From: Gigaspora rosea
Lineage: Eukaryota > Glomeromycota > Glomeromycetes > Diversisporales > Gigasporaceae
DNA length: 64,000 bases
Reading direction: 5' to 3'
NCBI GenBank assembly: GCA_003550325.1
Contig: QKWP01000410.1
Location: 189,172 to 253,171 of the forward strand
The notes beneath the pieces were generated by a model. That model saw only the letters and a list, made by a program, of their open reading frames with translations, was not told the origin of the DNA and did not search any database. The translations under genes and the position numbers were made by a program. Shown in pieces: positions 1 through 11,838 of this stretch; the first letter of the stretch is position 1, and the number at the start of each line of letters is the position of its first letter.

Positions 1-420
1 ATTTGGAAGAAGTTTGTCTTTAGTACTTAGATATATATGAGTTGCTAGTGTAATTGTATTTATAGATATCTTATAAGGATAGAAAAAAGATTGTTTAAGC
101 AGGTGTTTAATAAAAGATTTAAGGGTTTGTGGTTTTGAAGTAGAGGAAGGTTGTATTTTTGTAGAAAACGATTATAGCAAGTTTCCTCAGAGTGATATGA
201 TGTAATGTTATCTGAGGAAATATTTGTGTCTTTTACAAGGTCGCTCACCGTTTTAGGCTCGGCTCTTACAGCTGCGCAGGTATCCATAGTCTGTCCTGTT
301 CATTGGATCTGACCGTCGTTATCCTGGACCTTCGCGTAAATAGGCTTATCCACCTGCCTACTTACAACATTTTCCTTATTAACTGCAATGGGTGCATCTT
401 TTAATAAGGCGGTGGCTGAA
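1..420 (-). pseudogene. Unrecognised coding-like fragment
   Basis: On the minus strand this stretch is clearly richer in G+C than what follows and reads as plausible protein, including DKPIYAKVQDNDGQ and MDTCAAVRAEPKTVSDLV. It stops abruptly at about 419, where AT-rich palindromic repeats begin, and it runs off the window start. I do not recognise the family. It could be the end of a host gene or a piece of an old mobile element; it does not look whole. Coding character is inferred from composition only. Confidence 0.3.
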
Positions 421-960
421 AATTTTTTATTTTAATTCTTCAAATCTATAGAATTCAGATAAAAAAATTAGCATCAAATTTGGTCAAGAACTTATAGAGA
501 TACCTTTAGTTAAAATTTTTTATTTTCAAAAATGTAATTACAAAGAAGTTGTGCCAAAATTGTTTATAGAAACTTTTATCAAAGATATCTCTATAAGTTC
601 TTAACCAAATTTTATGAAATTTTTTTATTTTAATTCTACAAATCCATAGAATATAAATAAACAAATTGGTATCAAATTTGGTCAATAACTCGTTAAGATA
701 TTATTAATAAAATTTTTTTCATTTCTAAAATATAAATCACATACCAAATTTGTTTACAAGAACTTTCATTGAAATATCTCTATTAGTTCTTGGCTGAATT
801 CAATAAAAATTTTTTATTTTAATTTTACAAATATGTAGAATTAAAATAAAAAAATTTTATTAACTTTGGTCAAAAACTTGTAGAAATATCTTTGATGTAA
901 GTTTTTCATATTCTTGTAACATTATCTACAAAAGCAAACATGAATAATATTGAAATATAG
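420..960. repeat. Tandem array of palindromic units, about 185 bp each
   Basis: About three units start near 420, 605 and 790. Each holds the phrase ATCAAATTTGGTCAAGAACT followed later by its reverse complement (AAGTTCTTAACCAAATTT near 596), so each unit is a hairpin and the units are also tandem. Copies are diverged by substitutions and small indels. No ORF of note. Confidence 0.6.
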
Positions 961-2209
961 ATTTGAATCCATAAATATACCAGTAATATACCTTAGTAAC
1001 TGCAGCTATATTTATGGATTTAAATTTATATACTATGCTGTGTATAGTACTAGTTTAAGAACAACTGTAGAATGCAGTCCAAAATTTCTGGGTATCATAT
1101 ATAGATCATTATTTTGTGTCATATTTGTGGCCCAGAACAAATATTTCTTTATAGTGTAAAAATGAAGATGATAATAAAGTTCATTAAATAATTCCTTAAA
1201 TATTTTTTTATTTCTTTGACAGTCTTGTCAGTGCTTAAATACAAATTGAATCAACTAATTAAGCTAATTCTAGTAATTACTACTTTGCAATTGCAAGCCC
1301 AGTATCATCTGGCTACCTTAATTTGTACCCAGATGTGACCTGTCACACTAAGTCACGTATGATCCAGAAATTTTATCTTGGCTACTTGGCTATCTTACAA
1401 ATCAAAATATCTTTAGACTATTTGTATCATATGAAATAATTTTTTAATTAGTAGAAACTAAAAAGTCATATGAGTTGATTGAAAATTGCTAATTTTGTCC
1501 TGTGGGTCAATAGTGTAGTAGTTGTATTCCCAAAACATTAATTGTTCCAAATGTATAGTACCAGTTCAAGCTCTACTAGAGGACAAAATTAACTATACAA
1601 GGTCATGAGACGGATAAGCTAGACTAGAATGCTAGACAGCTCAGCTATATTAAATGTATATGGTGTGATTTTAGCAAAAAAGAATACCTCCAGTAGAATT
1701 TTGGTCAAAATACAAAGTTGGATGCTTTTAGTAAAATTCTGGTTGAAAGAAATTTAGGACAGTTCCAGTTAAACCTCCAGTTGTAAATAAATCATCCAGA
1801 TATAATTTGGTTGCAACAATTTAGAAATATGTCATACTAATCTAATAAAGAAAAGAATTGCAGGATCTGGACTTAAGAGGACCTGCTTCCACCCGAAATA
1901 GAAGGATGACTGATAAAACACCTTGAAAAGGTTAGAATAGAAGAAAAACACTAGTGTTCCTATGAACCAAACTGAGCCTAAACCTATATTGAGTTCAGGT
2001 TCAGTTTGAAAATTGAACTGAAGCTAAACTAAACTATTTTTGAAAATTATATTTAGGTTCAATTCAAATTTGAACTTTTATTATTAGGTTCAGGTTCGGT
2101 TCAGGTTGAATATTCATAAACATGTTTAAATTTGAATAACATTGGTACAAATAGAGTAAATAGTTCCCATCTATCATATATATGTATAATATATATATGT
2201 CATAAGTGG
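961..2209. other. Intergenic; GGTTCA low-complexity patch
   Basis: No gene seen. From about 1953 to 2120 the sequence is dominated by the word AGGTTCA and its complement (for example GGTTCAGGTTCGGTTCAGG near 2090). It opens with TAGTGTTCC, which resembles the hAT-like terminus TAGGGTTCC at 4240, but I could not find a matching right end, so this may be a truncated element. Confidence 0.35.
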
Positions 2210-2938
2210 CAGGATTGGCAAGCTATATATCCGGTGAATTTTTACTGAACATTGGACATTTCCAATTTGTTCTATGCAATGTCCAATGTCCTATAAGGCG
2301 CAGCTTTAGTTGGTATAGAACAATGTCCATTACTTTTGCATAGGACAATTCGGACAGTTTTCCAATGTCAAATATGTTTAAATACTAATTTTTAAAATCT
2401 CCTAGCGTTAGTACATATGGTTGAAAATGTACTCGTACAATATAAACCTATTGTGCCTATGATTTTGTGCAACAAATCATTCGAGAATTTTAATATATTT
2501 TATTATTTTTTATTGATGGCTAATAATTTGAGTATTAATAAAGTTATAAATTCGTTAATTAAAGTAAGAAAGTAATGCAATTATTTTATTGACGCAATGG
2601 TATAAAATCTCATGTTATAAATTAGAATTTATTATTAAGGACCAAATTTATACTAACATTAAAATCTTCATAAAACAGTACAATCAGGTTTCTTATATGA
2701 ACGTGAGCTTAAGCTCATAAAAATTATCAGAATTAAATTTTCTAACGTGAGGCGATCAACCAGAGATGGCAAATTGAAAATCGATGCTGGATTTTTTTTT
2801 ACAATACTTAAAAATTGACCAATCAGATTGTCCGAATCCAATCTGGTCCAATCCTATGTCCATTGCTTTTGATTGGACATTCAGACAATGGAAATCAGAC
2901 AGATTTCCATTGTCCGAATTCCATTCATGCCAACTCTG
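2210..2938. mobile_element. hAT-like non-autonomous element, 8-bp duplication
   Basis: Termini are CAGGATTGGCA on the left and TGCCAACTCTG on the right (imperfect inverted repeat CAG-N-N-TTGGCA). Flanks are ATAAGTGG (2202-2209) and GTAAGTGG (2939-2946), an 8-bp duplication with one mismatch, as expected for hAT insertion. About 729 bp, no transposase. The outer 150-200 bp at both ends are packed with the words GGACATT and AATGTCC in both orientations, while the middle is plain AT-rich DNA. Confidence 0.7.
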
Positions 2939-2946
2939 GTAAGTGG

Positions 2947-4239
2947 GAATAAAGTTTTTAAAGTTAGGGTTGGGATTTTTAGTGTAATCATTCTGTTCTA
3001 ATCTAAGTAGATTCTGAACCTATCATAATTCCATTCCCACTTACAATATATATATAGTATATATTGCAAGATTTAAATATCTTGAATATTTAATTAGCAA
3101 TTCACACAAGAACAGAACAAAAGTCAGGGATAAGTATTTATATAGTTTTAATAGTAATATGGAATTCAATTTCCCAAAATTATATAGTAAAAAAACGGGG
3201 TTTTTTAAAATTCATAATTTTAGCTCTTAGTAAAGTAACTTTTATTTTTAGAAAATTCTACCAGACTTTTAATAAAAAGAAAGACAAATACCATATTTTT
3301 ATGCCTATATAATTTAATTTTATATATATTTAAACTATTAATACTTTATATTGTAGGCAAACTGGATTCCAACATTCAAAATGTTATAGTAAATTTGCTT
3401 ATTTTTATTATATAAAATTTTATAAATTGTTCTGTTCTTACATGAATTGCTAATTAAATTTAAACACGTCTAATTAGTTTTACATATTTAATCAATTCCT
3501 ATTCTATAATAATATCTAATTTACTTAATAGTCATTTCTTTAACAGATTATTTATCCAATATCGCACAAGGTAATAATTTACTATCTACACAATAAATAT
3601 CATGCTAACTATATGATGCTAGGTAGGTTCTCTGTAACTCAATATAATCTAGATTCAACAATTTAATATATAACAAAAATTTACATTATACTGCTTTAAA
3701 TTTTAATTTGATATAAAAGTACAAAATACTTTCCAAATCATAAAGTAGACAGTATATTATTCCTAATACCTATTCCTATTTATTTGAAATTATCAAATCT
3801 GCACTAGTAAGCTATTTATAGTATTGCATTACCTTCAATATATAACAGTTAATGTAATATATTCTAGCTGTTTTTTACTTCTTTGTCTATACAACTTTCT
3901 TAAAATATCCCCATACTTCACTTACTTTATTCTTACAACTTCACTTACTAAAGGTACTACTGCTATTATTATTATCATAGCCTTGGTTATTGTTATAGCC
4001 ATGGTCATAGTTACAGGAGTATTTATCGTCATGGTAGTGGTAGTCATCATAATGATAGTGGTGGTCATTGTCATGGTAGTGGTAGTCATTGTTGTGGTAG
4101 TAGTAGTTATTATTGTGGTCACCATTGTGGCTATGGTCTATTGTAAATAAAAAACTTATTGAACTAATAGAATATTTGTAATCAGTTATATTATCTTTAC
4201 TATAGTATTATTAATACAGATATGCTTTCATTTGACTAC
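2947..4239. other. AT-rich intergenic; GGT/GTC triplet patch
   Basis: No gene. From about 3960 to 4135 the sequence is imperfect triplet-like (GGTAGTGGTAGTCAT and variants). It gives long open frames on both strands, rich in Val and Ile on one and Thr and Met on the other. Such mirrored frames come from the repeat composition and are not evidence of a protein. Confidence 0.5.
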
Positions 4240-4526
4240 TAGGGTTCCGCAATTTGATTTGATCTTCAAATATTTGAATCAAATATTTGATCAAATTCAA
4301 ATTCAAATTTGACTATATTTGATTTGATCAAATTCAAATATGGCCAAATTTGATTTGATTTAACAAATATTTTGATTTGATTTGAAAATTACTAATAAAA
4401 ATTCAAATTCAAATCAAATTCAAATTCAAATATTTGAATTAAATCAAATTCAAATCAGGGTCAATTTGATTTGATCAAATTCAAATTGATCCAATATTTG
4501 ATTTGATTTGAATTTGAGGAACCCTA
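4240..4526. mobile_element. hAT-like miniature element built of TTTGAATTTGATT words
   Basis: Inverted termini TAGGGTTCC and GGAACCCTA enclose 287 bp and are flanked by a perfect 8-bp duplication TTGACTAC (4232-4239 and 4527-4534). The terminal bases and duplication length fit the hAT superfamily. Essentially the whole interior is made of one word family, CAAATTTGATTTGA and its complement, so the element can fold on itself in many registers. No coding capacity. Confidence 0.85.
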
Positions 4527-7500
4527 TTGACTACTCAGATAAGTTATTTAGTTTTTATTTGTATAACAGTTTCTTCTTTATTTATTACTAACCTTTTTTT
4601 ATTAATTTTAACTAATCTTTTACTCAGCTTTACATAGTAATACTATACCAGGTATGTATTTACTTTTTTATTTTGAATTTTTTAAATTGAAAAAGTTCAA
4701 TATGTGCATATTAATATGATCAAAATCAATATACACATATTAATATAATCAAGATTATCATTACGTTATACTTAGCTAATTAATTAAATTTCGCTCTTTG
4801 TATATTGATATGTTAAAGCTCAAATAATTAAGCATAAATGTACTTATTGCATATTTATAAAGTTGTTTATAAAAGCATGCACTTTATAGAGGCTTTACTA
4901 TAACAGTAAAACCTCTATAAGTACACTACTATATATTATATCTGAACCTGAACATGTTCATGAACTTTGAACTAAACCTGAACTGAACTTTTACTCAAGT
5001 TCGGATTCGGTTCAGGTTCAGGAAATTGTAAGTTCATGTTTGGTTCAAGTTCAAAGCTAGCAAAATTCTTGGTTCGGGTTCAGGTTCAAGTCCAGGTTCA
5101 GCCAAACCCAAACTAAACCAGTACTAAACCAGACCTGAACCTCAGAACACTACTTGATACATAAAAGATATGAAAAAAAGAAAGCTGCTAAATTGTAGCC
5201 AAGTTAATTTGCTACAACTTTAGTGGCTTGATTTTTAAAACAATTATTATATATTTTTGATTTATAACATTTTAAAGATGCTTAATTTTTATATTGCGCC
5301 AAAAAATTAATAAAAATGTAATAAGTCACATGTTTTGACCTCTTGCTATTGGCTAATTTGTTATTTTAATTAAAAAAATTGTAAAAAATATTTTGACCAA
5401 TCAAAATACAAGAAATCAAAAAAAAGTAAATTTCAATATGAAATTTTTTAAAATGGATCAAGTTACGTGTTTTAGTCTTTAGATGTCGTAAACTATATTA
5501 AAATGTTAAAAATAAATAGTATTTTATAAGCCTATATTTTTATATTTTTATAATACAGTTAGGGATATACTGAATTAAAAAATTAGATTCTAGAATAATC
5601 TATACATCAATTCTTAAATTTAATTGGTTCTTGTACACCTTTTTGCCAGCATTTATCATGAATTTTTTATGCTTCTAATTTATATTAAAAATTCAAGAAT
5701 AAACATATAGTAGACAATACAAGATCTCTAGTTTAATTAATCCACAATAATTTATATAAATTAATATATATTAAAAAAGTAGGTAAGGCCTGAAATCCAA
5801 GAATCTTTTACACACAAGCTAAAAGGTAAGAAGGTAACCTTGCTTGTAAATTATATCCTTTTAAGCTTTTTATTTTTACAAAAAGATTTTTGCTATAACT
5901 ATAAAGCATTTAGTTTAATAATCTACTAAATAATCCATTATAGCAAGATTTATTCTAAAGTAGAACCTATAAAATAAATATATTGAAATGAAAATTTTCT
6001 TAATAAAAATGAATAATTAAAATTGGATATTGTACAAAGCTAAGTAATAAAAAATAGAAAATATCTTTGTATTGGGTTTAGATTGCAAGACAGGTTAGTA
6101 AAAGTGAACTTTAGCAATAAAATTTTAAGTTTATTTATAGACAATTTCTATTTGGACACTAGGTGTATTAACACTTAGTTACACAAACCAAATATAAAAG
6201 CCAATCAAAATATTGAATTAAATACACTTTGTAGATCATATGCAGATCATTTTTTGTACAACAAAAATAAAGCAAAAAAACAAAAAATTAATAATAACTT
6301 GAAATTTTGTTTATAAAATCATTTTTGGGGCTCTAATAAAAAAAATCCTCAAAATTTTGGTATAAAAAATGCCCCTATCCCATCCCAGGCCTTTACCCTA
6401 ACCCTAATATTAGTAAAAATTTTATTTATTTCATTGTTTATTTGATAAAAATTATTTTATTTACATGTTACACAAATACCTGTGTTTAATACACTAGGTG
6501 TTAAATTAGTTTTTTCCTTATTTATATTTTTGGCTTATTTAAAATTTATATATATTTTAATTGATAGTAAAAACATTAATAAAAAATTAAAGAATATATT
6601 AATATTAGAATAGAGCTATTTTATTATAGGCAAATATAAAAATATACTTGTTGGTTTAATTGATGATTTAACAAAATTGCTAGAAAAAGATCCAAATAAT
6701 ACAGATGAATTAAGCTACTAAATCAAGTTATGTTTTATTATAAACAAATATGATGATTTTGCTAAACATTATTTATAATCTTTTGCTTTATTCTATATTT
6801 GTAACAATAACCAAGACAATTGATTTCTTCAGTATGCTTTATATTAGCAGATTTTTTGAATTGAGTAAATGCTTTATATTTATCTATTTTAATATTAATT
6901 CTGTAAAAATAAAAATATCCTAATTCATATGTTTCATCAATACATAAACTTTGTAGTTATAAGCTAGTAATTTAACAGTTGTAATTTATATAGCATAAAT
7001 AAATAGACTCTACTTAATTAATTTTTGGTATATGTATAATATTTATTAAAATTAAGATTTTTTGTCAAATTATCTTTTAATTAACTATATATCTGTTAAA
7101 TAACAGATTATAAGTGTAAATTTTATTTTACACATCCTTAATTAGAATTTATTCTAATTAGTTTTTACTATTAGAGGTTTTAGAATTAATTTATTTTAAA
7201 AATAAGTAGAAGTTACTTTTTGTTTTAAAATTCTAAATCAGAGATTAAGTAAATATATTTTATTTATATTAATTAATAGTTATAAGTTGGTGAGGTTTTT
7301 TTAAATTTTCTCATATTTGAACTTAGTTAAATTAATGCTTTAAAAAATCAATATTCCAAAATAATTTATTATTATCAAAGCTTGCTCTTTATTTATTATA
7401 ATATAATACCCTAATTACTCAAATCAAGTTTTTTACACCTTTTGCGAAGCCTTCCATTATTAGAATTTAGGTTAGATAGTAGTTTAGTATGTTGTTTAGG

Positions 7501-8566
7501 TCTTATAGTATTAGTTGGAATCTAGAGTACCCATATTTTCTCAAGTTCACATACATATAGAAGTAGTATATACTGTTAACAAGGCAAATTAACATTATTG
7601 CATTAAAAGCAAGCATATAAGTTGATCAATGCATTTTTATACTTTAAAAACCTGAAAAATTCCCCAAAAGTTATTTACATTACATAGTTAACAATAGTAT
7701 ACACATACATATATATAAAAGCAGTCCGTACTGTCAACAAGATGAATTAACAGTTAATATAGTGTAATAAGTAAAAGTGTTGTATATGCGTATGTATGTA
7801 CAGTAATAAAATTCTTGGTTATTACAGTTTGGCCTTGCAATTTTATTGGCTAGTCACACAGAGCTGATAATTACATATAGAATGGTAAGAAGGAATCTAG
7901 AATAGTCTAATCAACATTTTGTTATCATAAAAGGAGCAATTTACATTACCTAATTTAGTATATTCCCTGACTGTAATAGTTATATTATTAAAATTTAAAT
8001 GAAAACTAACTTTAGATTGTGATTATAACAAAAAATAGAAAAAGTAATATAAATTAATTTTAAATAAAATATTAAATAATTTTTAAAATTAAAAAATTAA
8101 TATACTAAATTAAGCATTTTTCTAATTGTAACAAAAAATTCGACTTAATTTGATAAAATAGTTGTCAAAGAATTAAAACCTTAAAGTTAGTAATTAAAGT
8201 TCTAATACAGTACTTTAGTATAAAAAAAAATTAATTAATAAATTTCAGATTTTTATTTTTTTAAAATTATTTTATTAAATCAAATTAAAATTTTTTATTA
8301 CTACAGTATAATAATAATACTAATATTTTATATTTTTATTGTTATTTTTGGTTTAAAATTTTAATAATAAAATCTTATTGTAACAAGTGCAATATCAAGA
8401 ATACTTTAACAAGTATTATATAATACTATATATATATTTTATTAAAATCTAAAATTTTTAGCAAAAACACTTTAAATTTATTATTTATACAATAAATGAA
8501 TTTGAATTGTAAATATATTTTTTAAAAATTTTAAATTTTAATCAATAATTTACAGTATTATTATTT
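4527..8566. other. AT-rich intergenic region with minor repeats
   Basis: No gene was found on either strand. From 4925 to 5152 there is a GAACCTGAAC/GTTCAGGTTC array ending in AGAACACTA, perhaps the right end of a hAT-like element whose left end is lost. An imperfect direct repeat of about 55 bp starts at 7549 and again at 7703 (shared phrase CATACATATA then TACTGT-AACAAG). At 6158-6520 two phrases around ACTAGGTGT and its complement face each other. A short telomere-like string lies near 6394. Confidence 0.4.
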
Positions 8567-8790
8567 CTAGTCTTGAGCGGAAGGATTAGTGTAATGTACC
8601 CAAAAGGAGCTACCTGTATTGACATAGCTTTTAATAAATATAATAAAATAAAAAAGCAAGTCAATGTGTGTGTAAAAACTAAAAAAATATATGTCTGGCT
8701 AACACCATCCATCGTATACTCGGCCATCAATTCTTTGACAAAGAGATCTAGATCTTGTAAATATGATATTTGTAATATGATCGTCACCAT
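8567..8790 (-). CDS. Small two-exon ORF, 43 residues, unrecognised
   Basis: Exon 1 (8790-8706) begins MVTIILQISYLQDLDLF; exon 2 (8613-8567) encodes SSFWVHYTNPSAQD and ends in TAG. The 92-bp intron has GT and AG ends (GTGTTAGCC ... CAATACAG), and the two exons total 132 nt, keeping frame. It lies about 100 bp downstream of the METTL18-family gene on the same strand, so it might instead be part of that gene's 3' region. No domain recognised. Support is the intron signals and coding-like composition only. Confidence 0.35.
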
Positions 8791-8889
8791 TTTAGTGTAT
8801 TGTCATTTTGGTATATTTATATAAGTATTTTATAAAACATGTTTTATTGACTTAATTTTTTTTTAAATTGATTAAAAAACTCTTGAATA

Positions 8890-10650
8890 TTACAAAAATG
8901 AAAGTTTTAATATTTCTCTTCTAACATGTGCAGTTTTTGTATAGACTACATTAACTTCAAAAATATTATCTTGTTCAATTAATTGACAAAATGATAATAT
9001 TCCACCACCAACACCAAAGTAGATAGTTTTTGCTGCAATATAACTATATTAAAAAAAAAAAAGATCAGGATAACTTATATACTTTTAAACTTGAAAAAAT
9101 TAATACAAAAATAAATAAAAAAATAATATAAAGGATACGCGACGCCATTCGGATATTTTAAAGCATTTTTAATAACATTATAAAGTTTTGGAATAGAGTC
9201 AAGGTTGTAAATTGTCTCTGATGAAAGAATTACATCATATTTTTCTTGATTTGAATACAAATTCAATATGTCCTATAATGATAAATAAATATTTAGAAGT
9301 TATCAAGTACATTAAATTTTTAATAAATTATGAATTTATTTACAGTTAATCCATTCCAATCTCCCTTAAAAAATCTGCTATTTTTTAATTGATCCAAACA
9401 ATTGGTTTCTTCTAGAATATCTAATTCTGAAATGTTACCAGATTGTGGTCGTAGCACTGTATTGATAAGTATATTCGGTATTGTGACTAATTTTAAAACA
9501 TGTTCATTATAGTCTTGGAAATCAACGCAAATAGAATGCTGAGTAGAAAGTAGGTATATTCCCGGAAGTGCAGAACCACATCCCAACTTTTTTTACGTAA
9601 AATCAATTTAAGTAGATTAAGCAGTACTGAGAAATAAATTCATGTAAAGGATCTTGTACGTCTACCTCTAATATTTTTTTACCATTAAAATTAATTTCTT
9701 TCGATTTGATTGAAAGATATTCAACTAGATCTAATGAGCACTCCCATGTTTTTAATCCACCTATGAAAGAAGATCATAAAGATTAATAAAATTCATATTA
9801 TTTTATTCGGATCGAACTTAAAAATTTATAATTAATCACCTTCATAAATACCATGCACCACATCATTATCAACGGTTAATTCTAGAATTTTTGCTGAACT
9901 ATGTGAATTCTCATTAACTTCATTTTCTAATTCATCATTTTGTGCTATTTGAAATTTTACATCAGAAAGACATCGTCTGTAAAGAACAATAGGTTCTTTA
10001 TCATCCATTATAGATTTAAAGACGCTTTCAATCATTAATCTTGATGGAAGCTCAAAGGGCTAACAATTTGATAACTCTATTAGCTAATGTGTTGTAGTTA
10101 ATGTTTATTGTAATAGAGGTTGGGATCGAATAATGGATTAATCGATCGACTTAAATAAATATCGGAATCTTTGCTAACAAAATGACTCATCGGGACTATG
10201 ATTTACGCAGTCATCTTGTTAGTAAAAATCCTATATATTAAATAGTACAAAATGTGATTAAATGATTGATCGATTAATCTATTAAAGAAAATAATTTGAA
10301 CCTCTACATTATAGAGAAAGAAATCCCACCAGACTTGTAACGACTAATTCACTTGCTGGAATATACGAATTTTTGTTCAAAGTCAAACCATTATCATTAA
10401 AATGCAGGTGTTGACTAGCATTATTCTCCTGCACGTGAGTTTCAACACATGGCACTATTTCCTCGGATAAATCGAGGTCAGTCGACTGTAAATTTTAAAA
10501 GTTTACTTTAGTGTATGTTATGTGTATAATATACGTATGTCACTTCCATCAAAATATATAATATAAATTTTAAAAAATTCCTCGCACAATTAATTTTGTA
10601 TAAAAAACCTTAAAATATTTGTATCTTACCGAAAATTCAAAACGAAACAT
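8890..10650 (-). CDS. HPM1: METTL18/Hpm1-family protein-histidine methyltransferase
   Basis: Seven coding exons: 10650-10631 (plus base 10630), 10485-10330, 10059-9840, 9760-9666, 9586-9344, 9272-9139 and 9044-8890; all introns GT-AG. The protein is about 340 residues, close to yeast Hpm1 and human METTL18. A seven-beta-strand methyltransferase fold is shown by the SAM-binding motif KILELGCGSALPGIYLL, an acidic strand end (SICVDFQDYN), the post-III motif KYDVILSSETIYN and the family hallmark AAKTIYFGVGGG. The family methylates a histidine of ribosomal protein Rpl3/RPL3; that role is inferred by homology. Odd point: by my count the last exon holds one extra base just after GVGGG, so the expected tail ILSFCQLIEQD...LKLSFL is out of frame and the strict frame stops soon after. 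This could be a reading or sequence error, an extra intron, or real damage. It faces the small gene at 11376 across about 725 bp. Confidence 0.9.
10114..10306. mobile_element. hAT-like miniature element in a METTL18-family intron
   Basis: Inverted termini TAGAGGTT and AACCTCTA, with GATTAATCGATC repeated inverted inside each arm, enclose 193 bp. It lies wholly within intron 2 (10060-10329) of the methyltransferase gene and accounts for most of that intron's length. Flanking octamers TATTGTAA and CATTATAG agree at five of eight positions, so the target duplication is only suggestive. The centre forms a smaller hairpin (TAACAAAATGACT / AGTCATCTTGTTA). Confidence 0.5.
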
Positions 10651-11375
10651 TATTATTCATTTGAGATAACGATGAAGTTTTAAAGATTTAAACTAACCAG
10701 ATCGGTATTATTTATAATAACATGTGACAATCAGCCAATAAAATTACATTTATAAGCTTCAATAAAATTACTTATACAGTTAATAGGACATAAATTTTGA
10801 TATATATGTCATCAAGATTGGACATGGCTAATAGGACGTAAGTTAAATAATAACGAACAAATGTTTCATGGTTGATACGAACTTTTTATATTTTTTATAG
10901 TTTCGAGCGACAAAGCATTGCCAGCGCGGATAGAGGGGAGAGGGGCGATCAGGATGACGGCCGAATATATTATCCGTTATGAAAAATAGAGGTTGTTACG
11001 GGGGAAAATAGTACGATCTTTATAGATTTGATATAAAAGATGATAAAAGGCAGTTCGCCAGAGGCGTGACTTGGTGATTTAACCCGATTTAGGATAAAAA
11101 TAGATTGTGTACGAGTGTAGTCTGAAATTATTATATTTATTTATTTATGTGTTGAATTCAATTATTTACAAATGTTATGGGACTCGCTAATATAACATTA
11201 TAGAATATTATGGAAACTACTAAATTAAAATCATACGATACCTATATTATGTGTATCATACGATAGATTGAATGGTTTCTAAATCATTCCGCCGTAGCTA
11301 TGCATGATCGATTATGCACGACAGAATCGGTATCATGATCGATCGTCATATGAAACGTGGCGCAGTGTACTTTAA
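10651..11375. promoter_or_regulatory. Divergent intergenic region between two genes
   Basis: The region separates the start of the METTL18-family gene (minus) from the predicted start of a small plus-strand gene. It includes a locally G+C-rich patch at about 10910-10970 (GGATAGAGGGGAGAGGGGCG), unusual for this window, and a palindrome-rich stretch with ATGATCGAT near 11305-11345. Promoter function is inferred from position only; no specific factor site is claimed. Confidence 0.4.
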
Positions 11376-11838
11376 ATGATCATCCTACATTTGGAATGTC
11401 ACGTTAGTGTCACGTTTACCCCGTGACAAGGTAAAAAATATGAGCTTATGTATAGTGAGTGCTCACGTTTGTTTTGTACCTCTCAGAAGATAGATTATGA
11501 TGCCGTAAAGTTATGGCGCGAAACAAACGACGGTATGTACTGGATCTACAAGGGTTGTAGACCTGAGAAAGATGAATTGGATTACAAGTCGCAGGACCTC
11601 TGTTACGATTAACGGTACTTATTAGGGATGGTGCCAGTGTGGATCGGTATTATCACTTACATGAATCAGAAATTCCCGTTCAATATTCAGATTCTTATAC
11701 AGTAGCGAAATTTATAAAAATTTATTGATACTCCGTAATATTTTAATAGTTAATATGACATTGATACCTCACGGATCTTTACCTAAGTCAGAAAGGCAAA
11801 AAGAAAATAGTTCAACCGTTGGTTCTGATTCAGATTAG
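11376..11838 (+). CDS. Small four-exon gene, 76 residues, unrecognised
   Basis: Model: exons 11376-11402, 11487-11532, 11595-11701 and 11788-11838, all introns GT-AG and 62 to 86 bp, total 231 nt in one frame ending in TAG. The second exon has a strong acceptor (TTTTGTACCTCTCAG) and reads KIDYDAVKLWRETNDG; the third reads PLLRLTVLIRDGASVDRYY then HLHESEIPVQYSDSYT; the tail is acidic and serine-rich (STVGSDSD). Codon use and G+C are gene-like compared with the surroundings. The first exon is least certain: a second donor at 11430 would give a different N-terminus. I recognise no domain. Head-to-head with the METTL18-family gene. Confidence 0.5.

Noticed and set aside
3824-4150. Long open frames on both strands (108 and 67 codons)
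   Set aside because: Both come from an imperfect triplet repeat (Val/Ile-rich one way, Thr/Met-rich the other); no domain or gene context.
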